This document shows, in pieces, positions 1 to 11,800 of a stretch of 64,000 nt of DNA. Numbering within the stretch: the stretch's first letter is position 1; each line of letters opens with the position of its first letter. Made by a program: the position numbers and the translations under genes. Origin of the DNA: Myxocyprinus asiaticus (taxonomy: Eukaryota; Chordata; Actinopteri; Cypriniformes; Catostomidae). The DNA lies in NCBI RefSeq assembly GCF_019703515.2, contig NC_059356.1:24729197-24793196 (forward strand). Direction: 5' to 3'. A model generated the notes under the pieces. That model did not search any database. It saw nothing but the letters and a program-made list of their open reading frames with translations, and was not told the origin of the DNA.

Positions 1-2040
1 GTTCCTTTATGCGTTCATGCAGTATTTGTCATTGTTGTCAGTGTTGATCTGTTTGTCAGTGATCTTGCCTATATTTAAGCTAACCATAGGCCTAGACTTT
101 AGAATGAAAATGCTACTAAATACACAATGCTTGGAATTCTTAGTGGTCGTTTGTCACAAAGACTGTGAAATGTTCCATTGTATTTAATGAGACCTCTTCA
201 AAACTTTTTCACCAGTGTTTTTGCCTTGTAGTCCGTGTGGTTGTACGTTTAACACTTAGAACACTTTGGGGGTTGGGGTGGGGTGGGGGTATGGGGGTTG
301 GATAGATATCATATCAGGGACTATCCCATGATGAAACATTTAAAAACATTTATAAATAACCTCATTATGATAAACCTCACCAGATACTTGGAACTACATT
401 AATGTGCATATATGACCAACAGTATATTTGCCACTGTAACTCATCTGTGGTATGATTCTATTAGAACAGCTCTGCTGATTAATAACACTAATTGACATAT
501 AACAATGAACGATGTCAGGGCTTTCAAATGATCATTCCATTTAAACAATACACATTCCTGTGGATGTTGTGATTAGGGAGTCGAGTTTGCTGTTCCTAGT
601 AAACATCATTCCATGATGAAAAAAAGGAATTTTATGTTCCTCGATATTTCTTTAACATCAGGTCATTCAAAATTTGGGAGTCTTACAGAAAGTTTTTCTC
701 TGTCATGGTAGTTCATGTACTCCTCAGCCTTGTGTGTTTATTGGTAATTTTTATTTATTCCATGCACTTCATTTGTGTCCTCAATAATTTCATGTATGTT
801 AATTTATACTGATTAAAATGTTTAAGTGAAAATAAAAAAAGATTTTCATGGTACATTTCATGCTTAGTATGGAACATTTTGTGCAATAAACATACCTTAT
901 GAACACTTTTTTTGCATGTGTCCCATTTTTCAGATGTTTTAGATCAAATTAAATGATCAGTGCTTCCATATATTATAGTGCACTGGAATGACATACAGGG
1001 AATGGTATATTTGATTTCTAATGTTCTTTTATTTATGTAATGTAGATGCATATGCCCATTGAAATTAATTCCTTTCAAACATATTTCCATCATTTTAGGA
1101 TTATATTTCTTTGTCAAAACTTTATACAAAAATGTTTTTCACAAATAATATATTTCATAAAGCGTTATTTCTAATATTTTCTGCTATTTAAAGTTTATAA
1201 GAAGTCTTAATGACATGAACTATTTAAAACAAAACAAACAAACAAACAAAAGTTTAATCAAAAGCATAAAACTTCTCAGAAAGTGCAGAAGTTCTGTATT
1301 TTGAAATTTCAGATCCGTCAACCATTAGACAAATTCATCGTCAAAGAAAAGCATTGAAAGTACTTTTATCATGAACAAGGTTTAAGAAAATGTGTATTCT
1401 AACTGGCATCTGGCATAACTGGTCATAACAGTTCTACTCTTCAAAAACATGAAAAGCAATGTCAATGATGGCCATTTGCTCCATTCAGGGAAATTGCTAC
1501 ATTAATGTCCTTAATTACAAATCCTTCAAATATTTTCAAAAAGCATCACCATTGAACACTCAAAACAGATTTAAACTGTCCAGAAAATATCCCAAGTTAT
1601 GAACTAGTCCAGATAAATGATTTTATTAACAGACATGCTCACTATCTATTGTTGTAGTCCTAGGACCTTTAATGGATGATGCAACTTCAGTAAAGTGATT
1701 TTTTTTTTCTGACCCCTGGTTAAAATGTTTTGCTTTTATCATCCCCAAAATGAAGCATTTACCTCACACAAAACAATATTTTAGCCCATTTTTAAGATTT
1801 ATGCATTGCAATTGTCTAACAAAATTCAGTCAAATTAAAATGTGTAATTTAACATAATTAAATTAATACAATTTCAAATACAAATTTCTTTTTATTAAAG
1901 ATTACTTAATTCATTCTGATGGAATTTTGATATGAAATTGAAATGCATAAATCTTAAAATTAAGTGCAGAAATTCTTTCATTTTCCTTTTCAAGTATAAA
2001 TAATGATTAAATGGCATAATTGAAATGTAAAAAACATTTG
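1..2040. other. AT-rich sequence with no recognised gene
   Basis: I see no coding exon, RNA gene or clear transposon here. Open frames are short and shadow-like. AATAAA-like hexamers occur near 823 and 883 on the plus strand, so this could be the 3' untranslated region or flank of an upstream gene, but nothing in the sequence proves it. Confidence 0.5.
268..297 (+). other. G-run cluster, possible G-quadruplex
   Basis: Several runs of four to five G separated by one to three bases lie within 30 bp. This fits the general G-quadruplex pattern (four G tracts with short loops). No neighbouring gene gives it a role. Confidence 0.4.
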
Positions 2041-2149
2041 ATTCACATGATCTGATATTTTGTAGCTAATTTGTGTGTAGTGGCATATATCTGGAGGATT
2101 ACGGCTCCATTGCCACGTTATTGCCACGCAATAACAGATATATAAAATT

Positions 2150-2780
2150 AATTTCTTAGTAAAAATTAATAGTAGTTGAAAGGAGTTGACATAACAATTT
2201 CACATATCAGCAATGCACTTCTTATCAAAAATGAGCATTTTCACTAGTCATAATTTATTTTTTTATATCAGGAATGAATACTTGTACTAGTAACAATGTA
2301 ATTATTGATATAAAAACGAATAATTTTTACTAGTAAGAAGTGCATTCCTGCGTGTGAAATTTCAACTAGGAAGAAAAATGTGTTAGATATCCATAATTGC
2401 ATTTTGAATAGGATGGCAGATCATTGGAAAATTCTACTAGTGAAAATGCAGTTACAGATATAAATTATTGCTTTTACTAGTTGAAATTATATTTCTGATA
2501 TCAAGAATGTGTATTTCTACGAGTTATGACATCATTTTTTATATCAAGAATTAAAGTTTTTACTAGTGCAAATGTAAATACTGATATAAAAATGTGCACC
2601 TTCACTAGTAGTAATTCCATTGCTGATATCAAGAATTTGCATTTTAATTAGTGAAAATGTAATTGTTAATATCTATCATTCATATCCAGCATGTGCTTAA
2701 ATGTCAGAGATACAAATATCTCAAATTAATTTCTTACTAGTCGAAATTCCAAACACACATATCAGCTGTTATTCATTTCC
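2150..2780. repeat. Array of alternating ACTAGT and GATATC palindromes
   Basis: Degenerate units of roughly 50 bp alternate the palindrome ACTAGT with GATATC (often TGATATCA or ATATCA), joined by A/T-rich arms such as AAAATGCA and AAGAAT. About a dozen such sites appear across the stretch, on alternating strands. It looks like the inside of a repeat-built non-autonomous element. The family is not identified and the outer borders are uncertain. Confidence 0.55.
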
Positions 2781-2791
2781 TGCGAGTGATA

Positions 2792-4374
2792 CAGGTGCAT
2801 CTCAATAAATTAGAATGTCGTGGAAAAGTTCATTTATTTCATTAATTCAACTGAAATTGTGAAACTCGTGTATTAAATAAATTCAATGCACACAGACTGA
2901 AGTAGTTTAAGTCTTTGGTTCTTTTAATTGTGATGATTTTGGCTCACATTTAACAAAAACCCACCAATTCACTATCTCAAAAAATTAGAATACATCATAA
3001 GACCAATAAAAAAAACATTTTTAGTGAATTGTTGGCCTTCTGGAAAGTATGTTCATTTACTGTATATGTACTCAATACTTGGTAGGGGCTCCTTTTGCTT
3101 TAATTACTGCCTCAATTCGGCGTGGCATGGAGGTGATCAGTTTGTGGCACGGCTGAGGTGGTATGGAAGCCCAGGTTTCTTTGACAGTGGCCTTCAGCTC
3201 ATCTGCATTTTTTGGTCTCTTGTTTCTCATTTTCCTCTTGACAATACCCCATAGATTCTCTATGGGGTTCAGGTCTGGTGAGTTTGCTGGCCAGTCAAGC
3301 ACATCAACACCATGGTCATTTAACCAACTTTTGGTGCTTTTGGCAGTGTGGGCAGGTGCCAAATCCTACTGGAAAATGAAATCAGCATCTTTAAAAAGCT
3401 GGTCAGCAGAAGGAAGCAGAAGTGCTCCAAAATTTCTTGGTAAACGGGTGCAGTGACTTTGGTTTTCAAAAAACACAATGGACCAACACCAGCAGATGAC
3501 ATTGTACCCCAAATCATCACAGACTGTGGAAACTTAACACTGGACTTCAAACAACTTGGGCTATGAGCTTCTCCACCCTTCCTCCAGACTCTAGGAGCTT
3601 GGTTTCCAAATGAAATACAAAACTTGCTCTCATCTGAAAAGAGGACTTTGGACCACTGGGCAACAGTCCAGTTCTTCTTTTCCTTAGCCCAGGTAAGACG
3701 CCTCTGATGTTGTCTGTGGTTCAGGAGTGGCTTAACAAGAGGAATACAACAACTGTAGCCAAATTCCTTGACATGTCTGTGTGTGGTGGCTCTTGATGCC
3801 TTGACCCCAGCCTCAGTCCATTCCTTGTGAAGTTCACCCAAATTCTTGAATCGATTTTGCTTGACAATCCTCATAAGGCTGCGGTTCTCTCGGTTGGTTG
3901 TGCATCTTTTTCTTCCACACTTTTTCCTTCCACTCAACTTTCTGTTAACATGCTTGGATACAGCACTCTGTGAACAGCCAGCTTCTTTGGCAATGAATGT
4001 TTGTGGCTTACCCTCCTTGTGAAGGGTGTCAATGATTGTCTTCTGGACAACTGTCAGATCAGCAGTCTTCCCCATGATTGTGTAGCCTAGTGAACCAAAC
4101 TGAGAGACCATTTTGAAGGCTCAGGAAACCTTTGCAGGTGTTTTGAGTTGATTAGCTGATTGGCATGTCACCATATTCTAATTTTTTGAGATAGTGAATT
4201 AGTGGGTTTTTGTTAAATGTGAGCCAAAATCATCACAATTAAAAGAACCAAAGACTTAAACTACTTCAGTCTGTGTGCATTGAATTTATTTAATACACGA
4301 GTTTCACAATTTGAGTTGAATTACTGAAATAAATGAACTTTTCCATGACATTATAATTTATTGAGATGCACCTG
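2792..4374 (-). mobile_element. Tc1-like DNA transposon, family A copy 1
   Basis: The element starts CAGGTGCATCTCAATAAA, ends with its inverted complement, and is flanked by TA at 2790-2791 and 4375-4376, as Tc1/mariner insertion requires. Terminal inverted repeats are about 200 bp. The transposase lies on the minus strand. The right end is about 215 bp upstream of the cog1 start codon, so it may sit in or near that promoter. Four more copies of this family are in the window. Confidence 0.93.
3072..4111 (-). pseudogene. Tc1-like transposase, broken
   Basis: Reading from 4111 downward: an N-terminal helix-turn-helix with a GRKKCGRKR basic stretch, then the DDE catalytic region with SDESKF (first Asp), a QxDLAPAH segment (second Asp) and NPIENLWG (Glu). 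The protein ends in APTKY. Compared with the other copies there is a one-base loss near 3427 that shifts frame, and a TAG replaces a glutamine codon just before the second Asp. The copy therefore cannot make full transposase. Tc1 transposases are normally about 340 aa, which this would match if intact. Confidence 0.9.
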
Positions 4375-4589
4375 TAGAAGTCAATTCAGCTTGCCATATG
4401 TTTTCATCGTTGCAGTACCAAACCTTCACGCAAGGAGTCGCTGTCTCACTGCAGCTACAGTTGAGCTGCGTTTTTCGAGAAAGACGTGCGGAATGACCCC
4501 TGATTCTTCGTTTACGTGGAAGGGAATCTTGTTCGTGCTTCCGGGTTTTTTTTCCGGGATTGTGCACTCATCAGATCAGTTTTAAAGAG

Positions 4590-5782
4590 ATGGCTACGGT
4601 ATCGGCCCAGTCTCTGAGGGTCTCAGAAATTAAAGACCCCACCGTTTTGTTTGAACGGTACAGTACCGATGAGATTCGCTCTATCGAGAGGAAAGTGCGT
4701 GGAGAGATAGAGCAGAAGAAGGAGGAACTTCGACAGATGGTTGGTGAACGATACCGGGATCTGATCGATGCAGCTGACACGATCGGTGAGATGAGACAGT
4801 GCTCGGAAAGTGTCGTTCAGTCCATTCAGGACATGTATCGATACTGCCACAAATTGAAGCAGGGGAAACACACTGCTCAGGCCAGTTGCAAAGCAGAGGT
4901 AGGATCTTATGCTTGGTTGGCTGTCATAATAAGGGTGCCAACCTTATTGCAACCTTAACTTTAAAAGTTATGCATATGACAGATTTAGTTTTAATGCCAC
5001 CATTGTTCATCTCATAGTTCGGTAAAGATTCGAGATTCGAGCTTCTCGGATCAATAACTCATAAGCGAAACGTTGTTAAAACACAAACGACGCCTCTTTC
5101 CAACCGTAGTAAGGTACCGCGGTAAAGTTAGTTTGACGTTCGACATTCGTTAGATATTCGGTTTCTCTTACCCGCGCTCTCTTCAGTCGCACACTTGGTT
5201 TAAAGAGAGTAGTCTATGGCCATAAAAATTGGATTCAGAACAGTCAACACTTGGTGTGGCTGCAGAATTATGCCTGAAATGCTCCGATGCGCTTTGACTG
5301 CCTAGCAGATGTAAGGGACCGTCTGAAAACTACACCCACTACGATAAAACATAGGAGACGTCCACTCATTCATTCAACTGACGTGCAAGTTATACATGGG
5401 AAAGAGCGAGAGAAAAAAATAAAAACAGTAAAATACATTTTCACATTCAGAATGTTCTAATAATTTCCCAGAAGATAGACAGACTTACTTCAGGTGAGAT
5501 TATTACAGTATCATCAATTATATATGTACAGTAATCAATTTTAGAAAAATATTTACTAAAAATCACCAAAATGATATTTTCACATTCTAAAGGCTGTAGT
5601 AACTTTTTTTTTGTCATTAACATTTTTTATTAAAGTTTTTATTAAATCATACAATAACAATGAAATGTATATATAAAATCAAAATATAAACCCCACAACC
5701 CCCCATGACCCGACCCGCACCCCCCCAAAAAACAACCCTGTGGTCAAACATAAGTAAATATATAGAAATAAAAATCAAACAG

Positions 5783-5851
<69 letters not shown>

Positions 5852-8800
5852 CAAACATAAATACATACACATATATATACACATACATACATACATACAC
5901 ACACATAATAATCATACTAACTATATTACACTACTCTCTCCACACCCCACCCGAGAGCCCTCCAAAAACTCAAAATACCTGCCCCATTTCCGTATAAACG
6001 TATCCAAGCCACCCCGTCTTCCCGATGACACCTCCTCATAAGCTGCCACCCTCCCCACCTCCGTGCACCACTCCGTATATGGGGGCGCACCAGCTGACTT
6101 CCAACCCCTCAAAATAACCTGCCTGGCAATCATCACACAGGTCAGAACCCAGTGCTCTATATGGCCATCCCCCACATCGATGACTGCCCCATCACCCAGA
6201 ACACAAAGTCTGGGGCAAAACGAAACCCGAGTGCCCACCACGTCGCACACAAAATTCTGAACCTTTGACCAGAATTTCTGGATCTCGACACACCACCAAA
6301 AAACATGGGCCATGTCTCCATCCTCCGATTGGCATCTCCAGCAGGTGGGTGTGTCTTTAAGACCAAGCCTATACAGTCCAGAGGGGGTCCAATAAAATCT
6401 ATGCAAAATTTTGAATTGTATAAGATGCACCCTTGCATCTCTAGATGCAGACTTAACGTTTTTAAGAATCTTAGCCCACACTCCTTCCTCCAATGCCAAG
6501 TTGAAATCTTTCTCCCATACTCTCTTGAGAGAAGTTAAGGCTCCATCCCCCAGACTCTGAATTAACAGGGAGTAGTACACTGATGCCTCATGACCTTTTC
6601 CAAAAGCCACAATCACCTCACCCAAAGCATCTGCCTCCTTAGGGATGTGTGTGCTACTCCCAAAAATAGTACAAAGCAGGTAGCGCAGTTGTAAATACCT
6701 ATAAAACTGAAGTCTGGGGATCCCAAAATGTTGGACCAAGTTTTCAAATGATCTCAACACTCCACTTTCACATAGGTCACAGAGTGTAGCAACCCCTCTC
6801 ACAATCCACTCTGGCCAGCAGAAAGGGGACTTGCCAATACACAATCTTGCATTCTGCCATATGCTCGAGGAAACATTTAAATTAGTGTCCAATTTAAACA
6901 ATCTGGACACTTTAGTCCATACTGAGTGTAAATAACGGGGTGTAACTTAACTTTTCCGATTAGTTTGATAGAGATGCTTTTTAATGGCGAAATAGGGGCA
7001 AGAACTGCCTGTTCAATAACAAACCAGGGAGGGGCTCTCTCAGGTGGAAGTGACCAATGAGCCAAATGTCTGAGACTGAACGCATAATAATAAAACAAAA
7101 TCTTGGGTAGGCCTAGCCCACCTTTGTCTATCAGCCTATGTAACTTATTAAAATGCAATCTGGGACATTTACCATTCCAAATGAAGGACTTCGCTATGCT
7201 ATCAAATTGATTGAAATAAGAGAGGGGGACATCTACAGGGAAAGATTGTAGCAGGCAATTAAATTTTGGAATACAATTCATTTTAATAACATTAACCTTC
7301 CCAATCATCAATAAATGTAATGAAGCCCACCTGCCCACATCACTCGAAAACCTTTTTATTAAAATTAACTAACTAAATCAGACAAATTTGCTGGGAATAA
7401 AATCCCCAAATACTTAATGCCCTGTTTGGGCCACTGGAAGGCGCCCGGCTGGAAAGCCATTACTGGACAGTAAGCTGTCAGAGCCAAAGCTTCGGATTTA
7501 GACCAATTGACTTTGTATCCTGAGAACTTGGAAAAGGAATTAATAATTCTGTGGAGGCAAGACATAGATCTAGTAGGTTCAGAGACAAATAATAAAATAT
7601 CATCTGCGTAAAGCAGAAGCTTATGCGCCACACCTCCCGCAATCACCCCTGGAAAATCATCCTCCTTTCTTATCAAGGCTGCTAATGGTTCCAGGGCAAG
7701 ACAGAACAATAATGGGGAAAGGGTGCAACCCTGCCGAGTGCCCCTATTCAGAGTAAAATAATCTGAAATTAATCCATTTGTTTGTACCGCTGTCTATAAA
7801 GTAACTTAATCCAACCAGTAAATGTACTCCCGAACCCATACATTTCCAAAATCTTAAAAAGATAATCCCATTCTACCATATCAAACGCCTTTTCGGCGTC
7901 AAGTGAGATGGCAGCGATCTGAGATTGATCATTCACTACTGACCACATGATATTGATGAGACGCTTGATGTTATCAGAAGAGTTACGGCCCCGAATAAAT
8001 CCCACCCGATCTATAAGAGATGTCATAACTTAGCCAAAATTTGACAATATATTTCAAATATTTTTGACAATATTTTTACATCTAGTTGGATCAGGGAGAT
8101 TGGACGGTAACTTTTACACTCGCTTGGATCTTTGTCCTTTTTAAGAATCAGACTGATCCGGGCTTGTGTCATGGTTGGAGGAAGTTTTCTCTTCTTTAAT
8201 GATTCAGTATAAACTTCTAACAAAATTGGAGCCAGTTCTGTAGCATAAGATCTAAAAAATTCTGCGGCAAAACCATCTGTCCCCGGAGCCTTGCCAGTAG
8301 GTAGGGACTTAATTACCTCGTCAAGCTCCTCCAAGGTTATCTCAGAATCAAGAGAATCCTTAAAAAAAAACCGTTTCTAATATCTTCATCAGTAGATGAA
8401 GATGTGGAACTATAAAGATCAATATATAATTCTTTAAAGGCATTATTAATATCAATGGCCGAGGTAAATATATCACCACCAGCAGATTTCACTGAGGGAA
8501 TGATGGAAAAAGACTCTCTCTGCTTTATATATCTAGGCAAAAGCTTCCCTGCTTTGTCACCCGACTCAAAGTATGACTGTCTTGCCATGAATAACGAAAA
8601 CTCCACTTTCTGCAACAAAATAGTATTATATCAATATTTCAATCGGGTCAATTCTCTGAGGCCATCAGCTGACATACAGTGCTTCAGTTCTGCCTCTGCA
8701 CTTTTAATATTTCCTTCCAACTCCACAAGTTCTCGCGCTTTGGATTTTTTGATGAATGAGGCATACTGTATGATCCTACCCCTAAGAACCGCCTTAAGTG

Positions 8801-11800
8801 CCTCCCAAGCCACGCCCACAGAGGATACTGAGGACCAGTTGGTCTCCATATAAACATTGATTTCAGTCTTTAACATTTGTTGGGAATCAGGATTTTGCAA
8901 AAGGGATACATTAAAGCGTCAACTATATGATTTCTTTTTCTCTGTATATGGCAACATCTCTAAACTCACCAGGGCGTGATCCGAGACTAAGATGTTTCCA
9001 ATTGAGCAATCAACAACAGATGAAATGAGGGATTTGGATATAAAAAAAAAAATCTATTCTAGAATAAATCTTATGGACTGATGAAAAAAATGTATAGTCC
9101 CTACCAGATGGGTTCAAAAGTCTCCAAATATCCGTAAGACCAAGATTTTTACACATCCTGTGAAGCATCAATGTTGCTCTAGGGGGTTTACACACTTTTG
9201 CTTCACTGTGATCAAGGACTGAGTCCATCAAAAGATTAAAGTCTCCTCCCAATATTTTATCATGAGGGGTGCCAGCGGTTTGCAACATCCCTTCAAGATC
9301 TATAAAAAAGCCCTGATCATCAGCGTTAGGTGGGAAAATATTAGCCAAAATCAACCTTTGCCCTTGAATTTCAGCTAAAACAATAATGACTCTCCCTAAT
9401 TTATCTTTGTCTGTTTGAGACATTTGAATTGTAGATGTTTATTAATCAATATAATGACTCCCCCGCTCTTACTTGAGCCAGCACTAAAGAAATGTCCACC
9501 CCATATCTTCCCAAATTTTTCAGCTTCCTGCGGGGAAAGATACGTTTCTTGAAGAAACACTATATCATATTTCTTACGTTTAAGAAAAGTAATAACCTTC
9601 CTTCTTTTTATGGGGTGCCCCAACACATTTACATTCCATGTGGAGAGAGACAATCCACTCATATTAACATTTGACATTTTGATATAGTAGAAAAAATTAA
9701 TTGTGTGTCACAAACAAAATTATACAGACCACATTTCCCATTAGTGAACAATCAAACCCCAAACTTCCCCCCGAACAAAACAAACAGGAAAAAAAACATG
9801 CACATTAACCCTGCGCACGAAAGCGCCAACCGGCGACATTCCCTGTAAACTCAAAAGGTCCATGAACGCCCACGAGCCCTCACAACAACTTTGCCATCAG
9901 ATTGCACAATTTTGCCTCACAAATTTGTGAGGCAAAATTGCATAACAGAAAATACTTTGTAAAATAAACCCAGCCAATAGGAAGAATAAAACAAAGAATG
10001 TGTAGATTCATTCACAGAACTGTCTCAAAGGTGTGATCTTCCACAAAACAAATTCCAGCTGATATAAAACGTTCAGATTCCTTGGACAGACAAACAAATG
10101 TTCAGTGAGCTGGCTGTTATGAGTTCAACGGATGACGTAATCATTCCAATGTCCCGTAAAAAAAACTCAACAAAACAAACTACAGCCAGCAGGAGGAATA
10201 AGCACGAAGAACGAACAGATTAATCCACAGCTGTTCCAAAGGAGTGTTATTCAATAGAAAAAGCTCCAGCCGCTAGGCGGAACCAATACAAAAAGAAACA
10301 AAACCGGCATCCCGGTTCCCCGGGTGGTTGAGTCAATTCACTCGGAGGCCGCATAAAAGTATATACCATGACTTACACAATCCGTCAACTTTATAGAAGA
10401 CATCCTTTGTGTGAGCATGTAGATATTTTGCGGTCATCCGTAGTGTCCACTCTCAAACTGGCCGGGAACTTCAATACAAAAGTAATCTTTCGTCAATGCA
10501 AAAGTTTCTTTAAGGAAACGTGTTATTCACAAAACAAGCTCCAGCCGCTCGGCGGAGCCAACGCAAAAAGAAAAAAGAAACAAATCGTCACCTAGCTTCC
10601 TTAAGAGTAAGTACAGCGAGTCGACCCACTCACATGAGAAACACCCAATGGTTTACTCACCCATTGATTCAATAAAAGACTTTGCCTGATTGGGACATAC
10701 TTTGCGACCGTCCTTCGTTTCTATTCTCAGTTTGGCCGGAAACATCAGAGCAAAAGTGATTTTTTGCCTATGTAAGAGTTTCTTACATTCCTTGAACCGA
10801 TCGTGTTTCTCTCATGTCGAGTTCGCAAAGTCCGGGAACAAGAAAATATTATGGTTCTTCCAAGAAAGCTTCCCTTTGCTCCTCGCCTGGCGCAACACAA
10901 GATCTTTATCGGATGATCTCAGAAATCTGGCCAGCTTCGATCAGGGCCTTTCTCCCTCAGCACATCTGTGAGCTGAGGACTCTGTGAGCTCGCTCAATTT
11001 CCAGCTTGTGGCCTGTTATGTCGATCAGACTCGGGAAAAACTTGTCTAGGAATTTCACTATATCTCTGCCCTCCTCATGCTCAGGAATTCCAACAATTCG
11101 AACGTTATTCCTGCGGCTTCTATTCTCAAGATCTTCAAGCTTTTCAAGGAGATGTTCCAAATCAACTTTGGTTGCGGGCGGATTAGCGGTTAATTCCCTC
11201 TCGGAAGATTCCAAAAAATCGATTCGTCTCTCAACATCAGTCACTCTTGTAACTAAATCAGAGAATTTTGTTTCCATCACCATAATCGATCGATGTATTA
11301 CAGCGAGATCCTCCAAGTCAGCAAGAATCTTCGTCAACATCACCGACATGTTGGACAACTGGTGCTGGATCACCTCTCCCGCCACGCCATCCAAATCGAG
11401 TCCCCGGTCTGTAGGCCTGTCGGGGCTTTCATCCTGAATGCGTAAGTGTCTTTTAATGTCTCCAGAGCCCGAGGATTTTGACTTCTTTGCCATATTTTGC
11501 CTCAAAGAGCAAATGTGTAACTGGGTGTATCAAAATTCACCAGATTATAACATGAAAATAATAAAAAATTTAGCAAAGTGCGCAGAGCTCGTCACTCACA
11601 CGTCAGCACTTTGCATGGCGTCACGTGACCCCAGGCTGTAGTAACTTCTTAGAGGATAGATGGACTTAATACAGGTGAGATTATTACAGTATGATCAATT
11701 ACATGAGTACAGTAATCATTTATTTTAGAAAAATATTCACTAAAAATCACCAAAATTATACTTTCTCATTCTAAAGGCTGTAGTAACTTCCTAGAGGATA

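Larger units (their letters stand above)
5606..11632 (-). mobile_element. L1-type LINE retrotransposon, near full length
   Basis: It is inserted on the minus strand. A 15-bp target duplication AGGCTGTAGTAACTT flanks it (5591-5605 and 11633-11647), and a T-run at the left end is the poly(A) tail of the minus-strand element. Both ORFs are recognisable: ORF1 (11493 to about 10660) and ORF2 (9677 to 5921), with about 1 kb between. The insertion split one 142-bp unit of the surrounding array, so L1 arrived after that array existed. Confidence 0.92.

Noticed and set aside
5647..5904. Open frame rich in Tyr/Ile/Cys/Val on the minus strand
   Set aside because: It is a translation of AT and TACA microsatellite in the L1 3' region.
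5787..5905. CRISPR-like repeat array
   Set aside because: Simple dinucleotide and tetranucleotide repeats without spacers, in a vertebrate genome.
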